NCBI GenBank assembly: GCA_045629945.1
Contig: JAZQSE010000009.1
Location: 124,001-188,000, forward strand
Origin: UBA1765 sp045629945
GTDB lineage: Bacteria; Fibrobacterota; Fibrobacteria; Fibrobacterales; Fibrobacteraceae
Reading direction: 5' to 3'
DNA length: 64,000 bases
Each line of letters starts with the position of its first letter. Within the stretch, counting starts at the first letter, position 1. The notes below the pieces were generated by a model. The model had not been told where the DNA came from, did not search any database, and worked only from the letters and a program-made list of their open reading frames with translations. The translations under genes and the position numbers were made by a program. Below, in pieces: positions 16,153-25,269 of the stretch.

Positions 16153-18366
16153 ATGACACAGAATATTTTTTATACCATCACTGACGAATCCCCTTTTCTT
16201 GCGACTCAATCCCTTTTGCCTATTGTTTCTGCTTTTGCAAAAACCGCTGGTATTGAAGTCCTTTCAAAAGATATTTCTCTTGCTGCTCGCATTTGCGCGG
16301 CCTTTTCAGATAAGCTTCCAGAAGAAAAACGCTTTTCTGATGACCTGGCTTTTTTAGGTGCTTTGACGCAAGACCCAACTGCAAACATTATTAAGTTGCC
16401 TAATATTTCTGCTTCTATTCCTCAATTAAAAGCGGCTATTCTTGAATTGCAACAAAAAGGTTTTGCTGTTCCTGATTACCCAGAAAATCCAAGCAATGAA
16501 CTAGAAAAAGAAATTAAAGCCCGCTATGATAAAGTAAAAGGTTCTGCGGTGAACCCTGTTTTACGCGAAGGTAATTCTGATAGACGTGCTCCAAGAGCTG
16601 TTAAAGAATACGCGAAAAAACACCCACATAAAATGGGTGCATGGTCTAGTAATTCTAAAACCCATGTTGCAAGTATGTCTTGTGGCGATTTTTACGAAAC
16701 CGAAAAATCTATTACTTTAAATGATAACGATTCTTTCCAAATTGAATGGGTTAAAGAATCGGGCGAAATAGTTGTTCTTAGAAAACAAGCTCCTCTTTTA
16801 AAAGGTGAAATTTTAGATGCTGCGGTTTTACGCCGTGATGAACTTGAAAAATTCCTTTCTGAAGAAAAGAAAAAAGCAAAAGCGGAAGGGACTCTTTTCT
16901 CTGTTCACTTAAAAGCAACTATGATGAAAGTTTCTGACCCGGTTTTATTTGGTGCTGTGGTTAAAGTTTTCTTCAGAGATATTTTTGAAAAATACGATAG
17001 CCTTTTTAAAGAATTAGGGGTTGACCCAAATAATGGTCTTGGGGATCTTTACAAGCGAATTGCAGGTCATGAAAAAGAAGCCGAAATTAAAGCCGCTATA
17101 CAACAAGTGCTTGACGAAGGACCAGACCTTGCTATGGTTGATTCCGACAAAGGAATTACCAATTTGAACGTTCCTAGTGATGTGATTATTGATGCTTCAA
17201 TGCCTGCTATGATAAGAAATTCTGGAAAAATGTGGAACAAAAATGGCGATTTGCAAGAAACAAAAGCCGTTATTCCTGACCGTTCTTATGCTTGTATTTA
17301 CGATGAAGCAATTCTGTTCTGTAAAGAAAACGGAGCTTTTGACCCTGTCACTATGGGAAGCGTTTCTAATGTGGGCTTAATGGCGAAACAAGCAGAAGAA
17401 TACGGCTCTCACGATAAGACTTTTATTGCTGAAGGTTCTGGCGAAATTCGTGCAGTGAATGAAAAAGGCGAAGTGCTTCTTTCTCAGAAAGTTTCTAAGG
17501 GCGATATTTTCCGCATGTGTCAGGCAAAAGACGCTTCGATTAAAGATTGGGTTAAACTCGCCGTCAATCGTTCAAGACTTTCTAATACGCCAGCCTTTTT
17601 CTGGCTAGACCCAAATAGAGCCCACGATAGAGAAGTGGAGAAAAAAGTTCGTGAATATTTAAAAGACCACGATTTGAATGGTTTGGATATTCGTATTCTT
17701 TCTCCAAGAGAAGCTATCAAAGAATCTATGGTTCGTGCTAAAAATGGCCTTGATACGATTTCTGTTACAGGGAACGTTTTGCGCGATTACTTGACCGATT
17801 TATTCCCCATTCTTGAAGTCGGTACTTCGGCTAAAATGCTTTCTATTGTTCCTTTAATGAATGGCGGTGGCATGTTTGAAACGGGTGCTGGTGGCAGCGC
17901 TCCAAAACAAGTCCAACAACTTTTGGCAGAAAACTATTTGCGCTGGGATTCACTTGGTGAATATTTTGCTTTAGCGGTTTCTTTTGAACACCTTTCTTTA
18001 GTTTCTGGAAATACAAAAGCAAAAGTTCTTGCTGATACTCTTGATAAAGCTAATGGCATGATTCTTGAAAATAATAAGACGCCTGCTCGTAAAATCGGAG
18101 AAATTGATAATCGTGGTTCTCATTTCTATTTAGCGCTTTACTGGGCAAAATGTTTAGCAGAACAAACAGATGACAAAGAATTGCAAGAACGTTTTACTCC
18201 TATCGCTCAAAAGCTTTCCGAAAATGAAAGTGCTATTAATAGTGATTTGTTGGGTGTCCAGGGGAATCCAGTTTCTATTGGTGGTTACTATTTGCCAGAA
18301 AAAGAACTTCTTGCAAAATGTATGCGCCCGTCAAAAATATTCAACGAAATCATTGATAGTATTTAA
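16153..18366 (+). CDS. icd: Isocitrate dehydrogenase, NADP-dependent, monomeric type
   Basis: Oxidative decarboxylation of isocitrate to 2-oxoglutarate with NADPH formation, in the TCA pathway that feeds glutamate synthesis. The 737-aa length and sequence match the monomeric class (about 740 aa), unrelated in length to the 45-kDa dimeric enzymes: ITDESPFLATQSLLPI at the start, then LREGNSDRRAP, KKHPHKMGAWS, and MNGGGMFETGAGGSAPKHVQ-like MNGGGMFETGAGGSAPK near the C-terminus. The TAA overlaps the hflX ATG by one base (TAATG), so the two are translationally coupled. Confidence 0.96.
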   Translation: MTQNIFYTITDESPFLATQSLLPIVSAFAKTAGIEVLSKDISLAARICAAFSDKLPEEKRFSDDLAFLGALTQDPTANIIKLPNISASIPQLKAAILELQQKGFAVPDYPENPSNELEKEIKARYDKVKGSAVNPVLREGNSDRRAPRAVKEYAKKHPHKMGAWSSNSKTHVASMSCGDFYETEKSITLNDNDSFQIEWVKESGEIVVLRKQAPLLKGEILDAAVLRRDELEKFLSEEKKKAKAEGTLFSVHLKATMMKVSDPVLFGAVVKVFFRDIFEKYDSLFKELGVDPNNGLGDLYKRIAGHEKEAEIKAAIQQVLDEGPDLAMVDSDKGITNLNVPSDVIIDASMPAMIRNSGKMWNKNGDLQETKAVIPDRSYACIYDEAILFCKENGAFDPVTMGSVSNVGLMAKQAEEYGSHDKTFIAEGSGEIRAVNEKGEVLLSQKVSKGDIFRMCQAKDASIKDWVKLAVNRSRLSNTPAFFWLDPNRAHDREVEKKVREYLKDHDLNGLDIRILSPREAIKESMVRAKNGLDTISVTGNVLRDYLTDLFPILEVGTSAKMLSIVPLMNGGGMFETGAGGSAPKQVQQLLAENYLRWDSLGEYFALAVSFEHLSLVSGNTKAKVLADTLDKANGMILENNKTPARKIGEIDNRGSHFYLALYWAKCLAEQTDDKELQERFTPIAQKLSENESAINSDLLGVQGNPVSIGGYYLPEKELLAKCMRPSKIFNEIIDSI

Positions 18367-19529
18367 TGGCGATAGACCAGACAAAGCTCCCGGAACGAGC
18401 CATTCTCGTTGGCATTTCAACCCCAAAACTCCGGGGGCGTTTGGCTTTGGAACATTTAGAAGAGTTGCGGCGTTTAGCTGAAACGGCTGGGGCTGAAGTT
18501 GTTGAAACTTTTATGCAAAATCTTCAGGCGTTTAACCCTTCTACTTTAATTGGTGAAGGTAAAATTGAAGAAATAAGACAAGCACTTGAAAATCAAAAAG
18601 TCAAAATGCTCGTTTTTGACGAAGACCTTTCTGGTTCTCAAGTCAGGAACTTGGAAAATCGTTTGCCCGGTATAAAAGTTTTAGACAGAACAGGCCTTAT
18701 TCTTGATATTTTTGCCAAACACGCTATTACTGCCGAAAGCCGTTTAATGGTTGAAATTGCGCAATTACAATACATTATGCCGCGCCTTACAAGAGCATGG
18801 ACGCATTTATGTAGGCAACATAATGGCGGTATTGGCACAAAAGGCCCTGGCGAAACCCAACTTGAAACGGATAGACGCCTTATCCGCAATAGGATTCGCG
18901 ATTTAAAAAAGAAATTGCAAAAAATAGAATCCGCACGCGATAGAGCTGCAGAAAAACGTTACGATATTTTTCATGTGGGAATTGTTGGCTATACAAACGC
19001 CGGCAAAAGCACTCTTACCAATCGCTTGACTGGTGCTGATGTTTATGTCGAAAATAAACTTTTTGCAACACTTGATTCTACAACTAGAAAACTTTATCTC
19101 GGAAACGGAAATTCTATTATCCTTTCTGATACGGTTGGATTTATCCGAAAACTTCCTCACCATTTAGTTGAAACATTCAGAAGCACCCTTGGAATCGCGG
19201 CTCACGCTGACTGCCTTTTAGAAGTCGTTGATGCTTCTGCATTAGATTATAAAGAGCATTTAGAAGTCACACAAAAAGTGCTCTCTTCTATTGTTGACGA
19301 AACTATTCCAAGAATTCTCGTTTTTAACAAAGCGGAAAGTGCTTCAAAAGAACGCCGTGAAGAATTACTCGCTAACTACCCCGACGCTTTACAAATAAGT
19401 GCACTTGAAAACATTGGCACAGAAGCGCTACGTTTAAAATTTATTGACCTTTGGAATGGTTGGGCAAAAAAACGCAATTTAAAACAACAAGAAGAATTAA
19501 AAATTGCCGAAGGATGGACTCATGAATAA
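18366..19529 (+). CDS. hflX: GTPase HflX
   Basis: A ribosome-associated GTPase that splits stalled or heat-damaged 70S ribosomes. An N-terminal HflX domain with FNPSTLIGEGKIEEI is followed by the family signature GGIGTKGPGETQLETDRRLI, a helical linker, and the G domain: G1 GYTNAGKST, G3 DTVGFIRKLPHHLVE, G4 NKAE. Length 387 aa is normal. It is coupled to icd by TAATG and overlaps pgpA by 8 bases. Confidence 0.96.
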   Translation: MAIDQTKLPERAILVGISTPKLRGRLALEHLEELRRLAETAGAEVVETFMQNLQAFNPSTLIGEGKIEEIRQALENQKVKMLVFDEDLSGSQVRNLENRLPGIKVLDRTGLILDIFAKHAITAESRLMVEIAQLQYIMPRLTRAWTHLCRQHNGGIGTKGPGETQLETDRRLIRNRIRDLKKKLQKIESARDRAAEKRYDIFHVGIVGYTNAGKSTLTNRLTGADVYVENKLFATLDSTTRKLYLGNGNSIILSDTVGFIRKLPHHLVETFRSTLGIAAHADCLLEVVDASALDYKEHLEVTQKVLSSIVDETIPRILVFNKAESASKERREELLANYPDALQISALENIGTEALRLKFIDLWNGWAKKRNLKQQEELKIAEGWTHE

Positions 19530-20010
19530 ACCATGGAAAAAAACGGATAAATTTACGTTTTTAGTCACCACCTTTTTAGGCTCAGGAACTCTCCCCAAAA
19601 TGCCTGGAACTTATGGGAGTTTAGCGGCTGCTCTTTTAGCATACCCATTAGCCCAAGTGTCTTTTATGGGGTGCTTTGCGTTCCTTGCTATCTGCGTTTT
19701 TTTCTTAGGGATTCCTTTTGCCAAAAAGGCAATGAAAGACACAAATTCAGAAGACCCCGGTTGGATTGTTATCGATGAAGTTTCTGGACAATGGATGGCA
19801 TTTGCATTTATTTCTCCAGAAATTATTTTGCAATACCCTTGGCTTATTTTAATCGGATTTGCTTTGTTCCGTTTCTTTGATATTTTAAAACCACTTGGTA
19901 TCAAAAAATTAGAAGCCTTGCCTGGCGCTTTAGGCGTTATGGCCGATGATTTACTTGGCGGAATTTATGCTGGGCTAATTCTTTTGGCAGGTGTTTATTT
20001 TATTTTCTAA
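19522..20010 (+). CDS. pgpA: Phosphatidylglycerophosphatase A
   Basis: Dephosphorylates phosphatidylglycerol phosphate to phosphatidylglycerol in the inner membrane. PgpA landmarks: LPKMPGTYGSL, DPGWIVIDEVSGQ, FRFFDILKPLG and GVMADDLLGG, with about four hydrophobic segments. I chose ATG at 19522 over a TTG at 19504 because a GAAGGA site (19509-19514) stands 7 bases before it. It overlaps the end of hflX and, tail to tail, the inositol-phosphatase-family gene by 11 bases. Confidence 0.92.
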   Translation: MNKPWKKTDKFTFLVTTFLGSGTLPKMPGTYGSLAAALLAYPLAQVSFMGCFAFLAICVFFLGIPFAKKAMKDTNSEDPGWIVIDEVSGQWMAFAFISPEIILQYPWLILIGFALFRFFDILKPLGIKKLEALPGALGVMADDLLGGIYAGLILLAGVYFIF

Positions 20011-20800
20011 GAATTTCTAAAAATTTTTCGTGTAAAGTACCATTTGAAAAAAGAGCTTGTTCGCCATCAATAAATTGAAGAGGGGTTCCATCTAGACGAC
20101 TCGCTTTTCCCCCCGCTTCTTCAACAAGTAAAGCAATGCCTGCAATATCCCAAGGATAACTCATAGTCATCACAAAAGCGTCTAAATGCCCTGCTGCTAA
20201 AAAACTCCCTTCTGTAACCGCCGAGCCCAAGCATTTAACTCGCATACAATTTTTCGCTTCTGCTGAAAAATTCTTTAAATTTTCATTATGAATTTTTTCG
20301 ACATCGCCAACATTAAAATCGCCATTTGAAACAATCGCTTGTTCCATTACGGAAGTTTCACTCACAAAAATTCGTTTGCCATTCAAAAAGCAACCACCGC
20401 CTTGATACGCAATAAACATTTCAGAAAGTTTTGGCAAGTAACAAAGAGCAAGTATTGGTTTTGAATCATAAAGCAAAGCAACCGAAACGCCCCACAAAGG
20501 AAGCCCTCGACTAAAATTAACCGTACCATCCAAAGGATCAATTACCCATGTCCACAAAGAAGGATTTTCTTTTTCAATACGCCCCGCTTCTTCTGTCCGA
20601 ATTGAATGCTCTGGAAATAATTTTGAAATTCCTTCCACAATTATTTTTTCACTTGAAATATCAGCAGAAGTCACGACGTCTTTTGCACTTTTATAGCGCA
20701 CATCGGTTAAATTGTCCTGGAGACTTAAAGCAGAAAGCCCTGCTTCTCTAACAATAGGTTCTACAGATAAAAGCATTTCTTTTAATGTTGCTTTGTCCAT
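20000..20800 (-). CDS. Inositol monophosphatase family protein (SuhB/HisN-like)
   Basis: A Mg-dependent phosphatase of the inositol monophosphatase superfamily, cytoplasmic, 266 aa. Metal-binding motif 1 WVIDPLDGTVNFSRGLP (about residues 84-100) and motif 2 YPWDIAGIALLVEEAGG are intact, with TSAD and the upstream RTEEAG Glu also present. Members hydrolyse inositol phosphate, histidinol phosphate or PAP; which of these applies cannot be told from sequence alone. Confidence 0.9.
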   Translation of the reverse strand: MDKATLKEMLLSVEPIVREAGLSALSLQDNLTDVRYKSAKDVVTSADISSEKIIVEGISKLFPEHSIRTEEAGRIEKENPSLWTWVIDPLDGTVNFSRGLPLWGVSVALLYDSKPILALCYLPKLSEMFIAYQGGGCFLNGKRIFVSETSVMEQAIVSNGDFNVGDVEKIHNENLKNFSAEAKNCMRVKCLGSAVTEGSFLAAGHLDAFVMTMSYPWDIAGIALLVEEAGGKASRLDGTPLQFIDGEQALFSNGTLHEKFLEILRK

Positions 20801-20833
20801 AATATTCCTTTTTTAAACTTAAACTCTGCTAAA

Positions 20834-20857
20834 AAAGCCTTCCCGAAAGAAGGCTTT
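20834..20857 (-). terminator. Terminator of the surE-gyrA unit
   Basis: AAAGCCTTC / GAAGGCTTT stem with a 6-nt loop, followed on the minus strand by a T-run. It lies just past the gyrA stop. Confidence 0.85.
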
Positions 20858-20874
20858 AAAAAGCTGATGAAAAT

Positions 20875-23541
20875 TTATTCTTCTGCAGTAGTTTCAGAAT
20901 CTTCTTGAGCTACTATTTCACTTGAAGAAGAATCTACTGTTTCTTGAAATGATTCTTGTGAAGCAACTGCATCTTGTTCTAAATCTTCAACACTTGGCAA
21001 AGCTGTCGCATCTTGAACAGAATCACCTTCTCTTAATGTAATCACTTTTACACCTTGAGAAACACGACCTGTTACACGAACGCCATCGGCTGCAGTTCTA
21101 ATAACTTGACCTTCGCGGCTGGTAATAATCAAATCGTAATCATCAGCAACGCTTTCTACAAAAACAGCTTCACCTGTTTTTTCTGTGATATTTAAGTTTT
21201 TAACACCTTTACCACCACGTCTTGTGATTCGATATTCACCAGGTTCCGTACGTTTGCCATAACCATTTTCTGTAAGGGTCAAAACTTTATTTTCTGATTT
21301 CAACCAAAGAAGCGAAATCACTTCGTCGCCAGCAGAAAGTTTAATACCACGAACACCATGAGTGCCTCTGCCCATAGCACGACAAGCTTTTATTGAGAAT
21401 GTTATTGCCTGACCTTTTTTAGTAGCAAGCATTAACAAATCGTTTCCGATAGGTTGTTTTTCCTTTACAGAATCGTCATTGTCTGAAGAATCATCATCAA
21501 GTTCTTCTTCAGAAAGATTATCATCTTCTGGTTCAGAAACATTCTGCTGTGCTTCGTATTCTTCTTGTGTGAAACCAACCAATTGGACTTTTACCAATTC
21601 ATCATCTTCATCAAGAGAAATGGCATTCACACCACCTTTTCTTGGATTTGAGAAAAGTTTGAGATCCATTTTATTGATAACGCCTTTCTTTGTTGCAAAT
21701 ACAAGACAGAAATAGCCTTCGAATTTACGAACAGGAACAATAGCAGAAACCTTTTCACCTTCTGTAAGCTCAATGAAGTTTACAATCGGACGACCTTTTC
21801 CGTTACGTGTTCCTTCTGGCAAGCGATAAACTTTTGTCCAATAAGCGCGACCTTTGTTAGAGAATATCAAAAGGTAACTATGTGTACTTGCCGTAAAGAT
21901 TTGTTCTACGTTATCTTCTTCTTTAAGTTTTGCGCCGATAATTCCTTTACCGCCACGATTTTGTGCTTTGAATGTATCAATCGGCAAACGACGAATATAG
22001 CCTTCTTTACTTAAAGTTATAACTTGTTCTTCTTCTGTCAAAAGGTCTTCATAATCAAAATCTTCTACATTGTCTTCAATAGAAGTGCGGCGTTCATCGC
22101 CATATTTTTGAGTCACTTCATCAAGGCGTTGCAACAGAATTTCAATTTGACGTTCACGTCTTGCAAGAATATCTTCTAATTCTTCAATATAAGCCTGAAG
22201 TGTTTTGTATTCATTCTGCAATTTTTCACGTTCCATGCCAGTGAGGGCACCAAGAGTCATATTCACAATAGCTTGAGCCTGAACATCATCTAAGTTAAAA
22301 CGTTCAATCAAAGCAAGCTTTGCGGCATCTCTTGATTCTGCAGCCCTGATAAGAGAGACAACTTCATCGATATTATCTTGAGCAATAAGCAAGCCTTCAA
22401 TAATATGCTGGCGGTCTTTTGACTTTTTAAGTTCAAACTGAGATTTTCTAATAATGACTTCTACACGGTGTTCAATGTAATGAGAAATCAAATCTTTTAA
22501 AGGAAGAACTTTTGGTGTTTTATTTACCAATACAAGGTTATTAATGCTAAATGTATCTTGTAATTGAGTGTACTTGTAAAGGTTATTCAAAACAACTTCA
22601 GAATCATAACCTTTTTTAAGTTCAATAACTACGCGAATATCCTTTTTAGATTCATCGCGTAAATCGCTTATCCCTTCTAACTTTTTATCGCGAACAAGTT
22701 CTGCTATTTTTTTGACAAGCATCGCTTTGTTCACCATGTAAGGGATTTCTGTAACAATCAAACGGACTCTGCCATTTTTATCTTCTTCAGTAGAAACTTT
22801 TGCACGAACACGAACTTTACCAGAACCTGTTAAGTAAGCATCGCGAATACCGGCACGGCCACAAATTGTTGCACCGGTCGGGAAATCCGGGCCACTTACA
22901 TATTGAAGCAATTCTTCACCAGAAATTTCTGGATTTTCACACACAGCATGAATTGCTTTAGTAATTTCTATCAAGTTGTGTGGAGCCATGGAAGTAGCCA
23001 TACCCACAGCAATACCTGTAGAACCATTTATCAACAAGTTCGGAAGAACAGACGGCAAGACTTCTGGTTCTTCTAACGAGGCATCGTAGTTAGGAACCAT
23101 ATTGACCGTATCTTTATCCAAATCTTCAAGCATCAACTCACCAAGAGTCGCAAGCTTTGCTTCGGTGTAACGCATTGCCGCAGCACTATCGCCATCAATA
23201 GAACCAAAGTTCCCTTGCCCGCGAACAATCGGATAACGCAAGGAGAAATCTTGTGTCATACGCACAAGCGTATCATAAATAGCAGCATCACCATGTGGGT
23301 GGTACTTACCCATCACTTCACCGACAATGCGCGCAGACTTCATTGTTTTTGCGCTAGAATGAGCACCGACCTTATGCATGCCAAACAAAACGCGGCGGTG
23401 AACGGGCTTAAAGCCATCACGAACATCTGGGAGTGCTCTTGCAACAATAACACTCATAGAGTAACGCAAGTAAGCATCTTGCATATCCACTTCAATATTT
23501 GAAGTATATTGAGAACCGGGTAAATAAGTTTGTTCTGACAT
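20875..23541 (-). CDS. gyrA: DNA gyrase subunit A
   Basis: The breakage-reunion subunit of gyrase, which introduces negative supercoils with GyrB. The catalytic Tyr is in AAMRYTEAKL. The quinolone region reads GKYHPHGDAAIYDTLVRM, with Ala where E. coli has Ser83 and Asp where it has Asp87. The C-terminal beta-pinwheel holds the GyrA box QNRGGKG, marking it as gyrase rather than ParC. Two features are unusual: a strongly acidic insert in the pinwheel domain (around EPEDDNLSEEELDDDSSDND) and an acidic Ser-rich tail. The start has AAGGA inside the surE end, with only 2 bases between the genes. Confidence 0.97.
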   Translation of the reverse strand: MSEQTYLPGSQYTSNIEVDMQDAYLRYSMSVIVARALPDVRDGFKPVHRRVLFGMHKVGAHSSAKTMKSARIVGEVMGKYHPHGDAAIYDTLVRMTQDFSLRYPIVRGQGNFGSIDGDSAAAMRYTEAKLATLGELMLEDLDKDTVNMVPNYDASLEEPEVLPSVLPNLLINGSTGIAVGMATSMAPHNLIEITKAIHAVCENPEISGEELLQYVSGPDFPTGATICGRAGIRDAYLTGSGKVRVRAKVSTEEDKNGRVRLIVTEIPYMVNKAMLVKKIAELVRDKKLEGISDLRDESKKDIRVVIELKKGYDSEVVLNNLYKYTQLQDTFSINNLVLVNKTPKVLPLKDLISHYIEHRVEVIIRKSQFELKKSKDRQHIIEGLLIAQDNIDEVVSLIRAAESRDAAKLALIERFNLDDVQAQAIVNMTLGALTGMEREKLQNEYKTLQAYIEELEDILARRERQIEILLQRLDEVTQKYGDERRTSIEDNVEDFDYEDLLTEEEQVITLSKEGYIRRLPIDTFKAQNRGGKGIIGAKLKEEDNVEQIFTASTHSYLLIFSNKGRAYWTKVYRLPEGTRNGKGRPIVNFIELTEGEKVSAIVPVRKFEGYFCLVFATKKGVINKMDLKLFSNPRKGGVNAISLDEDDELVKVQLVGFTQEEYEAQQNVSEPEDDNLSEEELDDDSSDNDDSVKEKQPIGNDLLMLATKKGQAITFSIKACRAMGRGTHGVRGIKLSAGDEVISLLWLKSENKVLTLTENGYGKRTEPGEYRITRRGGKGVKNLNITEKTGEAVFVESVADDYDLIITSREGQVIRTAADGVRVTGRVSQGVKVITLREGDSVQDATALPSVEDLEQDAVASQESFQETVDSSSSEIVAQEDSETTAEE

Positions 23542-23543
23542 TG

Positions 23544-24314
23544 CTATCCTTCTATTGATAAATTAAAATCGATTTGTTGCAAACGCTCTAATTCTTTAAG
23601 AGACGTCTGGTCCACCTGGTGTGGTGTAACTACAATAAAGCCTTTTGAAAGTTTATAATCATCGGAATCTGTTTTTGCGTTTAAGTAATCCTTTTCACCT
23701 TCCAAAAAATATTTCCCATATCGAATTTCATAATGGTCTGAAAACATTCCACAACCCATTGTTGTGACAGACACACCAGCAAAAGAAACACTATCCAAAG
23801 GGAAATTCACATTCCAGAAAGTTCCTAATGGCATATTTTCAAAAAGTTTTTCTTCAATAACTTTCTTTACAAAAGAAACGACAAGTGGCATACGATTTTC
23901 ATTTCTTTCAGAAAGCGAAAGAGCTATCGCAGGAACGCCCCAAAGACAAGCTTCTCTTGCCCCTGCCACTGTTCCAGAATAAAGCGAAGAAACACCTGCA
24001 TTTTCACCTAAATTCACGCCCGAAAGAACTAGCGTTGGCATAGTAGAACATAAATTTTCAGTAATCGCTAATTTAACACAATCTGCCGGTGTGCCAGAAA
24101 CCGAATACATTACAAAAGGTTCTCTCTGAATGGTGTTAAGTGAAAGCCCTTCGCCACAAGTAAAAGCCTGAGAAATCCCACTGCGTTCTCTATCCGGAGC
24201 TACTACAACAACCTCAGCAATAGAGGATATTTCTTTTGCAAGAGAACACAACGGAGCACTATGAACGCCGTCGTCATTTGTAATTAAAATCCGAATTTTT
24301 TGGGAATTTTCCAT
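23544..24314 (-). CDS. surE: 5'/3'-nucleotidase SurE
   Basis: A nucleoside monophosphate phosphatase of the SurE family. ILITNDDGVHSAP at the start carries the metal-binding Asp pair, followed by VVAPDRERSGISQAF, SGTPADCVK and LSGVNLGENAGVSSLYSGTV. I place the start at ATG 24314, because a longer reading would need a TTG at 24356 and a hydrophobic stretch unlike the family. It is 2 bases upstream of gyrA and shares its transcript. Confidence 0.94.
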   Translation of the reverse strand: MENSQKIRILITNDDGVHSAPLCSLAKEISSIAEVVVVAPDRERSGISQAFTCGEGLSLNTIQREPFVMYSVSGTPADCVKLAITENLCSTMPTLVLSGVNLGENAGVSSLYSGTVAGAREACLWGVPAIALSLSERNENRMPLVVSFVKKVIEEKLFENMPLGTFWNVNFPLDSVSFAGVSVTTMGCGMFSDHYEIRYGKYFLEGEKDYLNAKTDSDDYKLSKGFIVVTPHQVDQTSLKELERLQQIDFNLSIEG

Positions 24315-24393
24315 TACTTGAAAAGATAGAAAAATCACAGATTTTTTTCTAAACAAATCCCAGTTTTTTACGTATCAATTCTACATTTTTAGC

Positions 24394-25146
24394 ATGTATC
24401 CAGAACACAAATTCAATGCTATGTCAAAGACAGCAAAAGCTAAAAGAATGGCAGAACTTTTGCGTGTAATTATTTTACAACTCGGCTCTGATATAGCAAG
24501 AGCAAAACGCGAATACGAAACATACGCCACCTACATGAATTACTCTCAAGAAAGGCTTCTTGAAGGCAAAAATCAGGCTCAATTGATTGATTTATACAAG
24601 ACTTTCCGTTCAGAAGCAGGGCTTTCTTTTGAACGAGATGTTTATCTAGAACAAGAACCTGGAGACAGATCAGAAGCAAAAGAAAATTCTATTCCTTTTG
24701 CAGTCCTTGCTCACAATTTAAGAAGCGCTTTTAATGTCGGTTCTATAATACGGAGCACAGATTGTTTTGGTTTAGAAGCAGTTCACCTGAGTGGTTACAG
24801 CGCATCAACAGAACATGTAACCGTAAAAAGTGCGGCAAGAGGTTGTCAGGAATGGATTTCTATAAAACGCTGGGAAAGTCCTATAGACTGCATTCGGTTT
24901 CATAAAGAAAACGGCTATGCCATAATCGCCTTAGAAACAGGCGAAGATATTCCTGACATTTCTCATGTAACATGGCCTAAAAAAGGATTGATTATTCTTG
25001 GAAACGAAGAACTAGGAATTTCTCCTGAACTTATGGCAGAAGCAGACTTTAAAGTCACTATTCCTATGTGCGGAAGAAAAGCCAGTATGAATGTGGCCGG
25101 TGCTTTTGCCATAACTGCATTTTGCATTAGAAGTTGTCAAAAATAA
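24394..25146 (+). CDS. SPOUT (TrmH/SpoU) family RNA 2'-O-methyltransferase
   Basis: A SAM-dependent RNA ribose methyltransferase. The C-terminal half has the three SPOUT motifs: NLRSAFNVGSIIRSTDCFG, LIILGNEELGISPEL and IPMCGRKASMNVAGAFAI (the deep trefoil knot). The N-terminal 90 residues are helical and basic and probably bind RNA. The exact target (tRNA position or 23S) cannot be assigned. A second in-frame ATG at 24421 is possible; neither has a clear ribosome site. Confidence 0.88.
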   Translation: MYPEHKFNAMSKTAKAKRMAELLRVIILQLGSDIARAKREYETYATYMNYSQERLLEGKNQAQLIDLYKTFRSEAGLSFERDVYLEQEPGDRSEAKENSIPFAVLAHNLRSAFNVGSIIRSTDCFGLEAVHLSGYSASTEHVTVKSAARGCQEWISIKRWESPIDCIRFHKENGYAIIALETGEDIPDISHVTWPKKGLIILGNEELGISPELMAEADFKVTIPMCGRKASMNVAGAFAITAFCIRSCQK

Positions 25147-25269
25147 ATTCAATAAAATTGATTTAAACAACCCATCTTATAAAAATTTGATGCGTTTTTT
25201 TAAAGTTTTTATAGATTCAAAAGAAGGACTCCTTTCGAAAAATTATGGACTTGATTTCGGGAGATTATT

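Noticed and set aside
24357..24393. Longer SurE start at 24356
   Set aside because: It would need a TTG codon and add a hydrophobic stretch not seen in the family; ATG 24314 fits the conserved N-terminus.
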